From contig NW_026943327.1 of the NCBI RefSeq assembly GCF_024139115.2, positions 806,001 through 870,000 on the forward strand: a stretch of 64,000 nucleotides of DNA. The letters run 5' to 3'. The notes under the pieces are model-generated. The model worked only from the letters and a program-made list of their open reading frames with translations. It did not search any database and was not told the origin of the DNA. The translations under genes and the position numbers were made by a program. Positions 1 to 12,249 of this stretch are shown one piece after another; position 1 is the first letter of the stretch; the number at the start of each line of letters is the position of its first letter. Origin of the DNA: Armigeres subalbatus. Lineage: Eukaryota > Arthropoda > Insecta > Diptera > Culicidae.

Positions 1-631
1 GAGTTGGCGCTCTGGCACAGTCTGTTGAAGCAGTCTTTCTTGCTCTTTTTGATGGCCTTGTAGGTACAGCCTCGCCGATTTGAATATTTCGATGTACACC
101 CGATTCTTTTTCCACACGGGGGATGCGTGCCGTGTAAAAAAAGTTTTCAGTTCAAAATTTGAAAATCCGTGTAAAAAAAGTTTTATGAATTCTCGACAAA
201 TTATGCAAAATAGAGCAACTTTGACATCATTTTGTATGGGATTTTTTTACACGGCCGTGTAAAAAAAATCCGTGTAAAAACAGAATCGGGTGTATTCTTC
301 CCTCACTTTCGCCGAACGTGACCTTTGTAGACTTCTTCCAGCCCTGAGGCAGGTTGCTCGAAGAACTGCAATTTTCTCACTACTTGGGGTCTCCAGTAGC
401 CATGCGAGTCCCACTCTGTTGTCCACCATAGATGTCTCCTGCAATGACTACTGGCTCACGATCCACCAGATCTGATGTCAGCCGATCCACCATCTGAGTG
501 AATTGTTCTATAGGCCACCTTGGTAGGGCATAGCAGTTGCAGTACCCTTTACCCTCGCTACAATTGCACGCTCCGCCCTTGTGTTCTCCACTTCCTGGAT
601 CAGGAATCTTTCCGTGAGTGTGTGTGCACAT
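1..631 (-). pseudogene. R1/LOA-like non-LTR retrotransposon fragment, split by a MITE
   Basis: Read on the minus strand, about 560 down to 400 encodes an endonuclease (exonuclease-endonuclease-phosphatase) segment. It contains a PRWPIEQFTQMV stretch and then EPVVIAGD, the family's GDFN-type motif decayed to GDIY. Lower in the window come an Arg-rich stretch (about 360-300) and KAIKKSKKDCF (about 60-25), which in R1/LOA/I-type elements lies well downstream of the endonuclease, just before the reverse transcriptase. The close spacing implies an internal deletion. The Arg-rich part and the KAIKKSKKDCF part are separated by the MITE at 95-294 and read in matching sense once it is set aside. The fragment runs off the left edge. 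The assignment rests on motif recognition only; the exact clade is open. Confidence 0.7.
95..294. mobile_element. 200-bp TA-type MITE inside the retrotransposon fragment
   Basis: The ends are inverted repeats of about 22 bp: TACACCCGATTCT at the left and AGAATCGGGTGTA at the right, both next to runs of GTGTAAAAA. The terminal TA on each side is consistent with a TA target duplication, as in Tc1/mariner-type MITEs. Inside, GTGTAAAAAAAGTTTT occurs twice in direct orientation (about 133 and 171). There is no coding capacity. It interrupts a minus-strand retrotransposon frame, so it is younger than that fragment. Confidence 0.75.
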
Positions 632-1039
632 TCCTGGTCACCATAGAACTGCAACTTCCGATACCTCGTACCTACTTCTTAGAATCTCAGTAGTAGAAAA
701 CGTTCTAGTCTGTTTGAAAGGTGTTTCCGCTACAAAAGACCAACATATTACTACAACATGAATCAGTCTTCCGACAACCCAAACTTCCCAGGCCGATACA
801 AATATTAAATTTATTTTATGTAACCCCCCCCCCCCCTCCAACTTTCCCAAAATATTGAGGGGGCAAACAATTTTTTTTTATTTTGTTGATATTTTTTTAT
901 TTTAAACTTTATGCATCACTGTTTTTATCTTGATACGATATATCATTTATATATCATTAATGTTTCCCCAAGAGTATATTAAATAAAAAAACGAACATAT
1001 ATCTCTATCGGCATAAATATTCTATATCCTATCCTTACA
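632..1039. other. AT-rich spacer with a poly-C run and a dispersed repeat motif
   Basis: No gene is visible. At about 783 lies GGCCGATACAAATATTAAAT, followed by a run of about 14 C and later GAGGGGGCAAACAA. The same motif order recurs at 7125-7198 (minus strand) and 45549-45640 (plus strand), so this is one copy of a dispersed repeat of unknown class. Confidence 0.5.
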
Positions 1040-2470
1040 GATTCCGTCTAAGCACCTTGCAATATATGGCCAACCCATTTCCATCCTCGTTTTCGAACAT
1101 CTATTGTTATCGATCTTTGATGGCTTTTTTGCTCGGCACTGTAAGTCCGTTTGAATTATTAATTTTAGACATCATCTGCGTTGTCTTTGCCTAAATCACG
1201 ACACGCTTCACGAATAAGGTAGTACATTCGAATTTTGATGCGTGGATCAATCCGGTTGGGTCTCCAAATATTTCGAAAACTTGCGAAGGTGGTCCTTGCC
1301 TTTCTGACTCATAGTTCCATGTCAATCCCAATTTCGTAATCTGATGATATCAGACTATCAAGATATTGAAGTCCTCCGATCGCCCGGCTACTGCAAAGTT
1401 TGAGGAGCTTTTTCCGTTGACACTCAACCACCTGGTCCTGCGGGCGTTGATGGTGGACCCGCCGCAAAAAAAAAACATACGGTCAGCTCGTTAAGCACAC
1501 ACAAAAGAGCATCGCAATACTAATATAGCGTTTCGTGTTCATTAGCCAAATCAGAGTCGTCTAGATATCCACAACAATAACAACCAAAGCAGCTCAAGGT
1601 ATGATACACGGTCAATCGCACCCACCAAGATCTCTTCGATTACGCTGAGAAGTAACAGAGCAGATGAAATGCATCCTTGCCTCACATCAACGACTACCAG
1701 AATGATGTGAGACAAAGCTCTGACCCTATTTGAAAATCCCTTGTATACCTGGGCGCCAAACAGATCTTTGTGATTCAGACAGACAAAATAGACAGCATAT
1801 GGTCACCTCCGCCAACCTTTAGATTTCCTGCATTGGATGGCTGCTTTTCGAAGAACGCAGCTGAGACTATAAGATGCTGCTCGAAGTGATCGAACCAGCA
1901 TTTCAGCTTTCTAAGTCAGTGAGTTATTGAGGCGATAATCTTCGGTTGTTGTAGCCATCTTTTCTTCATCAGCCAGGATGTCCATCCACGCCAGCCTGTC
2001 CTGTCTGCAGCAACGCCCGACTCCCACTTACAGAGATACATACCGTAGACGGGACTCGTTCTTTACTCCTCTGATTCTACCCGTTGTTCAGCCTTTGATT
2101 CTATTCGCTTCTCAACCTCCAATCGGGTTACATTTATAATCTATTCTATTCACTGAGTGCGCAGCTCATTCAAGTTGATGTCACCGGTTTCGATCAAAGT
2201 ATTTTTCGCCGCCCACTTCTATTCTACGCTGCCACCTTCCAGAACAGCCACTACTTGAGTTCCATATTCTTCAATGAACGATCTCTTCACAGCTGGATCT
2301 TCTAGTCGATCTATGGTGAATCGACACCCGAGTGAATTCTCCTGCCGCTGAATTCTGGAAATGTGTGGTCGGATTTTGCCCATTTAAAAGATGATAGTCC
2401 AACGCGATGTCATCGCTAGCATTTATTACGGACTCAAGAAGGCACCGCCTTCATTTTCAGGTGATCCATT
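1040..2470 (-). pseudogene. Decayed non-LTR retrotransposon, minus-strand portion
   Basis: Minus-strand translation gives recognisable but broken pieces in order. About 2400-2240 encodes a post-endonuclease linker (RPHISRIQRQ, then DRLEDPAVKRSFIEEYG). About 1695-1640 encodes the RT motif VRQGCISSALLL. About 1590-1545 encodes GYLDDSDLANE, corresponding to the YADD catalytic box with A changed to L. Stops and frameshifts are frequent. The motif style suggests an RTE or RTE-X-like element, but the clade cannot be fixed by eye. The stretch 1690-2040 carries no motif I recognise. Confidence 0.6.
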
Positions 2471-2569
2471 TCCAGAACTGCCAAATATTAGTCCTTACAA
2501 CTAAAAGCGGTTCTGGAGAAGTAAGTCAAACGCTGTTGGCTGCAAACTCCCCGGTCAACAACTGGCGAT

Positions 2570-3200
2570 AATCGCCTACTCTACAATATTTCATGCCGCC
2601 TGATTGGAGCAAGGACAAATCCGTGGGTGCCAGAGAAAGACGCGACATGTCAGTCACCAACTGATCAGGTGAAACGTTCGTTCAACCACATTATCTTCGA
2701 GTTTTGACGACATATCCTAATCCAGATATGGGGAAAAGTTGACAATTCGCCCACGGCAGCAGGCAAGATTCCGCGCGGATGATCATGTGAGAACCATACT
2801 GTCATGCTTTGCATCATCCTGGAGCAGGTCAATGTATTTGAAGAGTCCCTCCATTTGGTTTTGAATCACGCAAAACTGAGGGGCGTCTCTAGAAGCAAGG
2901 GAGGTCTAGACAAAATCCAAAGTCCAGCACAATATAATCGCTAAAGTGAGGCAAGGCTGGATGTATTATATCTCTGTTGCTCATAGTAATCGACGACATC
3001 ATGGGCCGCTTTAGCAGCCCACCACTATAGAGCAATCGTACTACCTCGACCTAGATGACGATACTGCAGAACTAACCCAACAGTGGAGTAAACCAGGTCA
3101 TTGTTGAACGCCCCCTCTTCAATATCAACAACCAGAGCATGAAATAATCACCTCCACGAAGCAACTTCGGACCGAATATTGACAAACGTCGCATGACTAT
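2570..3200 (+). pseudogene. Decayed non-LTR reverse transcriptase, plus-strand portion
   Basis: On the plus strand there is an RT upstream region (about 2590-2750: PPDWSKD, then TN-stop-SGETF), CIILEQVNVFEESLHLVLNH at about 2810-2870 (the palm block before the FDYEKAFD motif), VRQGWM at about 2946, and after a frameshift IVIDDIMGRF at about 2985-3015. This is the same kind of RT as the neighbouring minus-strand fragment but in the opposite direction. Either part of one element was inverted or two related copies inserted head to head. Numerous stops make it non-functional. Confidence 0.6.
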
Positions 3201-4538
3201 CCAAACATAGAATGACTTACTTAGTTTTCTTCTTCACATATTCATTCATTTGATTGGTACTGAAAATTGTCACTGCGTTTAAAGAAAACATAATTGGCCT
3301 TGATTATGTTTACTTTTGGCACTGAAATTAACCCTCAGCTTAACGTCGGGGTCAGATTTATGTGAGTAATTGTTGAAATCATCATTTAAGTGTTTAGTTT
3401 TACAGTAATTTATTAGTTTACGAAATCTAAATAAATACTCACTGACTGATAATTGATCGGAAATTGTCAATGTTCAGACAAATTTGAATATGTACGAAGT
3501 GAGGGTGACAAAGATGGCCGATGGGCTTCACCAAAAATATTCGATTATTTAAAACTCTGTCAACAACACCGAATCATTGGATGTGAACAACTCCAACTCC
3601 ACGGTAGCCGGACAAATAGTGAAGAAGGTCGAAAACCAAAGCCAGTCAACGTTGGGCGGTGGCCTAGGCAATGCACCAAATTCCGAATCTGTAATGTTAA
3701 TACGCCAGTGATACTTGGTGCGTATTAGTCCCATGCGTATTGAGTCCCATCGACGACGCCATCGAAATCCGATACCAACAGCAACTCCACAGTGTGACGT
3801 AGGCCTGCCACGTAAGGGCGGAGACGAAATCTGCAAGCAAGCGCTGGAATCCGTCCCACTTTATAAATGCCACATGTACATGGGGCTGAGAAGGAAACTA
3901 ACATAGCCTATGTATTGTATTATATTTATTTAGCTATTTTTACAAAGCAATAGAGATTTATTTTGAAACTGTTTGGAAGAATGTTTTATTTTTCACTCAC
4001 CTTTGCTTGGAAAGGTAAACGAAAATCTGCAACCATACGCCTGAGAAGACATCTCAGATCGTGTGGGGGTCGGAAGCGCCCAAGCAGCAATCGTCACCCA
4101 TGAGCCATTGCATCCTCTCTACGGGTTTATCCGAGGTCGTATCTATGCTGCTAACAAGTAGCATGGCATTCTAATAACTTTAGGATCGTGAACATGCTTA
4201 TATGGCGTTCTTCAGCGATTCTACCTCAGGCATCACCTAAGTATTCCGTAAAGTAGTCTGCAATTTCCGGAAAGTCTGCAATTCAGAGCCTATGCAAGAA
4301 CGTCATGAAACAACTGTGTTCAAACAACACATCTGTGTTTTCAGGAAGCAGCCCGGAAAGACGTACATCTGACCATTGCCCCTATTGATTCAACCAGTTT
4401 GAGTTTCATACTAGACTTAAACTCTTCTTTTCCCGTAACACGGTAGATCACTTTGACGTAGTGTGTTGCGGTGTAAGATCTACCAAACAGAGCCCTAGCT
4501 TAATCCATTTTTCTAGCTAGGGCAATAAGTTGTGGTAA
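3201..4538. other. Unresolved spacer
   Basis: No family is recognised. Short open stretches occur around 3450-3730 and 3715-3906 on the plus strand. One frame at 3551-3709 is rich in Asn and Ser and could be a relic coding segment, but nothing identifies it. A TGTGACGTAGG at about 3793 and a TAACA at about 3899 could be the ends of a small solo LTR. No duplicate or target repeat supports this. Confidence 0.3.
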
Positions 4539-5845
4539 TTAACCTTTTGTCTGTGCTCTGGGGTCAATATGACCCCAGGCCACTTTGAGTGGCTGCCATT
4601 TTTTTAATTTCCAACCGATTCTTCTAATTTTTGGTAGTTTGGTAAAACTCGCCGAGATCTGTCTCCTAGGTGCAAATTCACTTCAAAAATCTTGAAAGTA
4701 TGAGCTACAGTGTACTTTTTTCAAAAAACTTACGTTGTCTGTGCTCTGGGGTCAAATTGACCCCAAATTGAAATTGCTATAACTTTTTTAATGCTTGGCC
4801 AATTTTGGATTTTTGGGGCTGTTTCGAAAGATAATTTAATCATCTTTCGTTACCAAAGATTGACTATAGGTGGGCGGGTACATCGCGGGGAGGGGTTTTC
4901 GTAAAAAGGGTACAAAAACAGTGATTTTTCATGCTTATTTCACTTATATCTGAAAATCCTACCCATTTTGAACTGCACCTTTTCAAAATGGTTATGCAGG
5001 AAGGCGTGTGCTTTGATATGAGGTATTGATTAGTTTAGAGCATGGTCGCTAGGTGGCGGTATATTTGAATTCATTAATTTAGACTACTCAAGTAATTCCG
5101 ATATATGGAATTTTCCTCATTGTACATATTCTTATCGCACATATTTGAAATTTTTAAAGATGACGTCTTTAATAAAGTTCGTCTGATGGGAATGGACTGT
5201 TATGTGGCGGAATAAATAATTAGGAAATTTACAAATAGGCGGCGCTAGCGTACTTGCAATATTCTTGCATATATGAAATATTGTTTTAGCTTGAGATCCC
5301 TCATACCTACACTCAAGTTGTATTCGGCAATATTGTTCAGGATGTCTAGCACTACAAAGCGGTGCTCAATATAATGAGTACGTCTTCCAATTTTTAAATT
5401 TGTGCGATAAGAATATTTACACTGAGGAGAATTCTATGTATCGCAATATCTTAAGTAGTCCAAAATAATGAATTCAAATATACCACCACCTGGCGGCCGA
5501 GTTCTAAACTTATCAACGCCTCATGCCAGAGCACATGCCTTCCTGCATAACCTTTTTAAAAAGGTGCAGTTCAAAAAGGGTAGGATTTTCGGATATAAGT
5601 AAAATAAGCATGAAAAATCACTGTTTTTGCACCCTTTTTACGAAAACCCCTCCCCGCGATGTACCCGCCCACCTATAGTCAATCTTTGGTAACGACCTGA
5701 AAGATGATTAAATTATCTTTCGAAACAGCCCCATAAATTCATAATTGGCCAAACATTAAAAAAGTTATAGCAATTTCAATTTGGGGTCAATTTGACCCCA
5801 GAGCACAGACAACGTAAGTTTTTTTGAGCACAGACAGAAGGTTAA
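4539..5845. mobile_element. 1.3 kb TTAA-flanked foldback element (piggyBac-like, non-autonomous)
   Basis: TTAA occurs at 4539-4542 and 5842-5845. Directly inside are inverted termini CCTTTTGTCTGTGCTC and, read inward from the right, CCTTCTGTCTGTGCTC. The inverted similarity then extends far in: about 4726-5165 matches the reverse complement of about 5397-5815, including the GGGGTCAAATTGACCCC motif, the CGCGGGGAGGGGTTTTCG block and the TAGGTGGCGG block. The left arm carries roughly 165 bp extra (4561-4725) with a second copy of the TGTCTGTGCTCTGGGGTCA terminus, missing on the right. No transposase frame is present. TTAA duplication is the hallmark of piggyBac-type transposition; the superfamily assignment follows from that alone. 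Confidence 0.8.
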
Positions 5846-6531
5846 GGATTCATCGTACTTAGTCCCCGCTACCAACAGCAGTCTCAGAAATAAAACATAA
5901 TTAATGTTACCTTGCAGACAGTTGAAAGACTCGAATTCCTCTGGTTTGAGGCTAAACTGTATGCAGTGGAAACAACTTTTCAAGCAATTAGTTAAAAAAC
6001 CTCGGTACCCGTCCCTAGGCTGAACTGACTGCTGGAAAAACCGAGTTAGGGGTTTAAATACGTACTAACTCTTCTTGAACTGGTGAACAATGGTAGTGAG
6101 AGGAACACACGGAAGTTCTTATTACTGAACAAATTCTCTTGCTTGAAATGGTCTTGTAGACAGAGCTAAATCCCGGGTTTATAGCTTTACTGGTGATATT
6201 CTAGAAGCAAGACAAGAATGTGGCTAGGGCTCCGATGCATGGCCAAAACAGTATTACTGTTCTGTTTTCTCAAGACAGGATTGATTTCTTATAGACAAGG
6301 GGCGCGCCTTCAATGGGATTGCTCTCTGTGAAGGGTCTAAATAGCGGGACCTTGTCTGTCATGGTGCTCTTGAGAAAACAAAACAACAACTGTATCGAAA
6401 CCGATACTGCATTGCTTATCAATAGTAATGGAGTAATTCGACATGCACTTAAATACTAAGGATACGGGTAACGCTACAATAGATCTAATAACTGGTCGCA
6501 GTGGCACACCCGAACAGGAAAAAAAAAAAAA
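5846..6531. other. Unresolved spacer
   Basis: Unique-looking AT-rich DNA. Small open frames (for example 6337-6552 minus) have no recognisable features. It may be the continuation of whatever sequence lay left of 4539 before the foldback element inserted, but I see no shared motif that proves it. Confidence 0.3.
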
Positions 6532-6819
6532 ACTTCTTCTTCTTATTGGCATTACATCCCCACACTGGGACAGAGTCGCCTCGCAGCTTAGTGTTCATTA
6601 AGCACTTCCACAGTTATTAACTGCGAGGTTTCTAAGCCAGGTTACCATTTTTGCATTCGTATATCATGAGGCTAACACGATGATACTTTTATGCCCAGGG
6701 AAGTCGAGACAATTTCCAATCCGAAAATTGCCTAGACCGGCACCGGGAATCGAACCCAGCCACCCTCAGCATGGTCTTGCTTTGTAGCCGCGCGTTTTAC
6801 CGCACGGCTAAGGAGGGCC
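6532..6819 (-). mobile_element. tRNA-derived SINE, Feilai-like, full length
   Basis: On the minus strand the head (from 6819) resembles a tRNA promoter: box A-like TTAGCCGTGCGGTAAAACGC and box B-like GGTTCGATTCCC about 40 bp later. The body contains CATAAAAGTATCATCGTG and TTAATAACTGTGGAAGTGC. The 3' end reads GGGGATGTAATGCCAATAAG followed by an AAG microsatellite at about 6535-6545. That head, body and tail order is the Feilai type known from Aedes aegypti. The adjoining poly-A on the plus strand (about 6520-6533) is outside or part of the target. It is transcribed by RNA polymerase III in active members and has no coding capacity. Confidence 0.8.
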
Positions 6820-9496
6820 CACTAGACTTAAACAAAAGCTTATAATTCTAGCAGTACTTTGGTGTTATGGATTCAACAGTTTACTTAGAGTTTATCAGCA
6901 AAACCAGCCCTTTCCAAAAATAAAAACAGAAATTTCGACAAAAATAAGTTCCAGTACTTTTCTAATTATATAAATTTTGTCCTAAATTCGCTACTGGATA
7001 AATATGTTACAAATATTCATATTCTTTGCTTTTTCTAAACATTCTTTGCTATCATTTTACATTAAAATTTACCATGGAATAATTGCATTTTTGGACGTTT
7101 TTTTTTTGGTTTCCTTGTTATCTTTTTTTATTCTCCCCCCTCGTACATTTCAAGAGCTGTCGGACATCAAATAAATTTAATATTTGTATCGGCCTAATCA
7201 GCCAATAACACGTCATAGTTTCTTTGGAGTTTAGAACTGGCCTGTAGTTCTATGCTGGCCGTTTGAACAAGGAATTTAGGATTTTTCGAAACTGGATCCG
7301 AGGGCATTGCATGGCCAGTTTTACTATACACAAATACTATGGCGATGTCTAGATAGATTATGAAATTCTAAGAAGTTTGAGGTGTCGGATGACTGGTTTA
7401 TTTTGTAGTTCAATGCTGGTCTTTTGGACCAGATATTTTGGATTTCTGGTACCTGTTCGGTTGTCTTTCGGCTTTCTTTCTTATGTCTTTTAGGCTTTTG
7501 TTGTCATCCATTCAAATTGAGCAATAAATACTAATACTCAAATTTTTGAATATTAAAAAAAACTAACGCCAGACTTCAAAATACCCCCTCTAGAAGAGGA
7601 AGAGGAAATTCTCAGCACTTTTTTCCATCAACCTCCTGGAACCGTTATTTTTCTTGGTCACAGTTAAAACCGCTAGCTTTTTAGTTGAAAATTTACTGAA
7701 AACGAGCAGTTTTAGGTTGTCAAGATTCGTCCCCGCAGTTTGAGGGTTAATAAATTTCACCTTCGGAAACTGCATGTCAATGATTTGTAATTCATTTTAA
7801 ACAATTATGTAAATATTGGTACTAAAAATGCAACTAATGAGAAATAATCCGGTAGCATTTCTGCCCTGGCAAATAGAAATTCATTCTATTTTTTCATCAC
7901 ACTTTTTATTACCGAAGTAGAATGTACCTACGCCAAACATTTACGATTTAATGCCATTTAATGATGTATTTTTGGCAGTCCTTTAAAACAGTACAATGCA
8001 TTTTAAACAGCTCTAGGGTAGCAAAGCTAGATAAAAAATGCGTAATATTTATGGTAATTTTATGACTCAGAGGGTCGACTTGTTTACAATTTCTAAATAA
8101 TTCCATTATATCATCCAAACTTCCAGTAGTATAAACAAATTGCCTCATTTTCAAAAGAAATCGGATTAAATCGAATTGAATTTTATACTATTATGATTAA
8201 CAAACCATAGCTAGCGAACGCTTCCGAGGGGACAAACTTCCGAGGCAGTAGTAACAGAAAAAATCCAATTTAGGGGCATCGTTATTTCTGGGAGTTTGTT
8301 CACTCGCAGATCCGTGCGAGGAGGAAACAAAGCGAAATCGACACTCTTGTTTCATAAGGACCTATGTCTGGAAGGGCAAACACTATTCACGACATTTCTT
8401 ATTTCCATTTGATAGAAAACTCGAAGTACTGCCAGTTCTCTGCGGAGTGTTATTTTTTTCAATGTCATGAATAGGACAGGAAAAACCAATGCTTGTATTT
8501 TGCAAACTTAGGCGCTGATGATACAACGTCGAACGAAATGTCTGCAGCTGTTTGCGGAGTGAGTTTACCTCTATGATGCTTGCCTTACGCGTAGATATCC
8601 TTCGGGTGGCAAAATGGAAAACATGTTTTTTCTTTCCGCCTTTCCCCTGCTTAGCTCGTGGTTCAGAAGTGTGCAATAAACCGGAAACACATGCTGAGAA
8701 ATCATTGATAACGAAATGTCACACGAACATACCATTAGGTACGAACTGGAACTGCTAAATAGTTTTTCTCGAGTGGAATTTGAACCACCATGAACATTTA
8801 TTACATGAATAGGATTGCTACTCAGAACTTGTGGTAGGAGGATACTGTGACAGAATACATATATGTATATGCATAGAAGTTTACTGATTACGAAATCATT
8901 TGTGTTACCCAGCAATTTCGAGAATTTATAATTAATATAATTTCAAGTAGTTTGAATTAATTTTATTTGTAAGTGCTGAAGCACTTATGGTAATATTGAA
9001 GGGGATGCCGACAGTTCTAGTTTTATAATAATGATACACCACGCGGGAAATATGTATGAAATGCGCTGGGTAAAATGCGCCTTTACCTTTTTGGTTATTA
9101 ACCCAAATTTGGTCTCAAAATCTTGAACGGCTGTAACCAATAAACATTTGCAAGCCCTTACACAAAAAAAAACTTGACCAAAAACTCTGTATTTAAAATT
9201 TAAAAAAAAAATGGTTTGGCTCTTCCTCATATGCAAATTTGATGTTTACGTCAACAATGCTTTTTCTTTAGATACAACCCGAGCCGACGAAATAGCTCAA
9301 TAAAATCAAATCTTGATTAGATATCAAAATGAGATTATGGACATGACTGAAAATATCTGGAGAAAATCTAGTTATGCTGTTTGTAAGAAGTGATCAATAT
9401 CATGTACCATTGGTTTGCTCTTGCATATATTGATATTGATATTCAATCTTGATATTCAAATGATATTTCGGTACAAAGTTTTGGTATTGTTCCTCT
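6820..9496. other. Gene-poor AT-rich spacer with an imperfect tandem pair
   Basis: No gene is recognised. At 7125-7198 lies the minus-strand copy of the GGCCGATACAAATATTAAAT dispersed repeat. A direct repeat of about 45 bp occurs at about 7244 and 7412 (TGTAGTTCTATGCTGG and TGTAGTTCAATGCTGG, each continuing through GGATTT). Small frames at 8383-8676 and 8571-8915 (minus) show no domain. The remainder shows nothing I can name. Confidence 0.35.
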
Positions 9497-9669
9497 TTTT
9501 TTTCCCTCGTTTGTCGGGTGAAGATCACTGCGTCCAGATTTTAGGACTATTGTGATATACCCTTTTGCTGTGAAATACGCAAGTTATCTCAGTAACATGT
9601 TTGTCACTGAGATACCTTGGTATCGACTGAACTCAAGACCATCTATTATTGATGAATAGAGATCCTGAG

Positions 9670-10604
9670 TTACAGTATGTGATTCCCCCATTCTGGAGAG
9701 ACTAGCTTTATGAAGCCAACCACGTCCTTAGGGGATAAGATCCATATGTCAGCAGGCCCTAAAAAGGGCTTGCTGAGAACTTTGAACCTACGTTGAGTGA
9801 GTGCACTGCAATAGCAGAGGATGTGTTCTGATGTTTCTCTCTCCTCGTCACAGAAGCGGCAATTTGAGGTTTGGATTGCTCCGATCTTTTGTAGATGGTA
9901 TCTGCAGGGGCAGTGTCCAGTTATTAGACCGGTGTAGATGTTGAGATCCCTTTTGTTGAGACCTAATAGTTGTTGGGTTTTCTTGGGGTTAATCGTTACG
10001 AGCCTTTTGGATTGGCTCGTATGGGGAAGTGCATTCCAGTTTAATGTGATTTGACTGACCATATATTTGTTCAGTTCCATTTTTACAGAGCAGTCTGAGA
10101 TCCCGCAGAAGGGCTCAGGGCCAATGAACCTTTCATTAGATCCATTCCTGGCTAGCTCATCAGCAATCTTGTTTCCCTCTAGACCCGTATGTCCTGGGAT
10201 CCAATATAGGTAGACTCGATTGCGTATGGATAAGTTTTTCAAAGCCAGAATGCATTCCCACACTAGCTTTGAGTTACAAGTGTAGTTATTAAGCGACTTA
10301 AGTGCCGCTTGGCTGTCAGAGAAAATACATATTTTTGCAAATCTATACTTTCTCCTCAGGCATAATAACACGCATTCTAATATTGCATATATTTCCGCCT
10401 GAAATACTGTGGGCCACTGTCCTAAGTGGACAGAAATTTTGTTGTAGGGCCATAGATTCCGGATCCTGTCAGATTATTCATTTTCGAACCATCTGTGAAG
10501 AAATTTATAGAGCCTGTTGGAACGCTGGGTCCACCTCCTTCCCACTCCTGGCGGGAAGGAATGAACACATCGTAAGGTAAGTCATAATTGACTACCGTTT
10601 CCAT
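9670..10604 (-). pseudogene. RNase H and Cys-rich tail of the LOA-type element
   Basis: The longest open piece (9670-10371, 233 codons) contains IFSDSQAALKSL (catalytic Asp of RNase H), WIPGHTGLEGNKIADELAR (last catalytic Asp region) and a C-terminal CRFCDEERETSEHILCYC zinc-like motif. The N-terminal RNase H strand with FFTDGSKM lies in another frame at about 10510-10480, so at least one frameshift separates the first and later catalytic residues. Product: RNA-DNA hybrid hydrolysis during target-primed reverse transcription. Non-functional as it stands. Confidence 0.8.
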
Positions 10605-10953
10605 CCAGTCACTACAAATTCCTATTGCGGGATTTATGGCAAATTCATTTAATATGCTGAGGTGACCCGTAAGGTCTCCCGACAGCAGTGTTTTTGTTCT
10701 CTTTAACCTTAGAGCACTTTTTTTCCGCTTCCAGCTTTATGAATTGATCTAACAGGGCAGGTGAAGCATTGCGTCTAGGGCCAAAGTGGGTGTACTACGA
10801 ACTGCACCAGTGATGGCAATGCAAGTGGTGCGTTGGATTTTGTTGAGCTTAGCCCTTGCAGCAGCCTCATTAGTTTTAGGCCACCAGACAAGGAAGCGTA
10901 AGTTGTCCTGGGACGGACAATGGTTTTATATATCCACATGATCATACTTGGTT

Positions 10954-11861
10954 TTAGGCCCCATCTTTTACCAAGGGTTTTGAACAAACCCAAAGTGTAT
11001 TGAGACCTTTCTGCACAACTGATTGGAGATGAGAGTTCCAATTAAGCTTTGCGTCGAGTATGACACCTAGATATTTTACTTCACTTGAATAAACTAATTG
11101 TGTTTGATTCAAGAAAAGGGGTTTCAGTTGTACCTTTCTCCGTTTGGTGAAAGGGATAATGGAAGTTTTTGTAGGATTTATGCCTAGTTGATACTTTTGA
11201 CACCAGGAAAAAGTGTGATTTAGGGCAGATTGCATTCTTTCCACGATAACACTTTCGAATTTGCCTCGTACAATAATGACAACGTCATCAGCATATCCAA
11301 CCACTTCTCTCTAAGCTGTCTAGAAGCTCATCCACCACCAGTGACCACAACAAAGGAGAAAGCACTCCGCCTTGCGGACACCCCCTTGTTGCTTTAACAG
11401 TGATGTATGAACCGCTAAGCTCAGAGGAGATTTTCCGATTAGCTAGCATAGCATGTACCCAGGTAACAATGCATGGGTCGAATTTTCTCCTCAACATTGC
11501 TGACCCTATAGACGAATAAGAAGCGTTATCGAATGCGCCCTCAATATCAAGAAATGCTACAAGAGCAATTTCTTTTGCATTAAGTGTCTACCGTATGTAG
11601 TGCCGAGATCGTAGATTTTCCACTTTGATAAGCGAATTGGTTTTTTGACAAAGGCATTGCTTTCATAAATTTGGGATTTATGTACTCGCATAGTACCTTT
11701 TCCATAATTTTGAGCATTACAGAGGATAAACTTATCGGCCTGAATGCTTTGGGGTTGGTTTTATCTCTCTTGCCTGCCTTCGGAATGAAGACAGCCCGGA
11801 TTTGACGCCAATCGTTAGGTATGTGCCCCAAAATCAGACTCGCCTTAAAAATCTCAACCAA
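10954..11861 (-). pseudogene. Reverse transcriptase of the LOA-type element, in three frames
   Basis: 11861-11580 encodes the fingers region (PNDWRQIRAVFIPKAGK, FRPISLSSVMLK, NQFAYQSGKST). About 11570-11500 continues with an FDNASY-type palm A motif in a shifted frame. 11497-11288 gives RGCPQGGVLSPLLW. 11304-10954 gives GYADDVVIIV (catalytic YADD intact) and LGVILDAKLNWNSHL in the thumb. Domain order matches non-LTR RTs. The frame breaks between pieces make it a pseudogene although every catalytic motif can still be read. Confidence 0.8.
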
Positions 11862-12249
11862 GGGTGGAACCAGTGTTTTCTCCTCTTTTGGATCAACGCT
11901 GGGAATATTCCATCCATGCCAGGAGACTTAAATGGCTCGAAAGATCTCACAGCCCTCTCAACCCCTGGCCCGAGTGAAAGCTTCCTTTGCAACCTTTATT
12001 GCGTCTTTTTAGATCCAGAAACCCATGATTGGATCTCTTGTGGATCTGAGACAGCAATTCCAGTGCCTTGGTCGCCGATGCTCGACTCAGGGATTGAATC
12101 AGGAAGTGGATCTTTAACAATTCGCTCAGTGTATCGCTAGGCTCTACAGTGAGCGAACCATCCGTCTTTCGGAGGCTACCCACACCATTGGAGTGGTCTT
12201 TTGAAAGAGTTTTTGGAGTCTGGCCACTACGGGTGTATTCTCTATGCTT

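Noticed and set aside
3793..3903. Solo LTR from TGTGACGTAGG to CTAACA
   Set aside because: No target duplication and no second copy in the window.
6745..6819. Possible tRNA gene on the minus strand
   Set aside because: Box A and B are present, but the cloverleaf is not convincing and the sequence continues into a SINE body and AAG tail seen at two other places.
8383..8915. Overlapping 97- and 114-codon minus-strand frames as a host gene
   Set aside because: No domain, biased composition and mutual overlap in different frames; no splice or promoter support.
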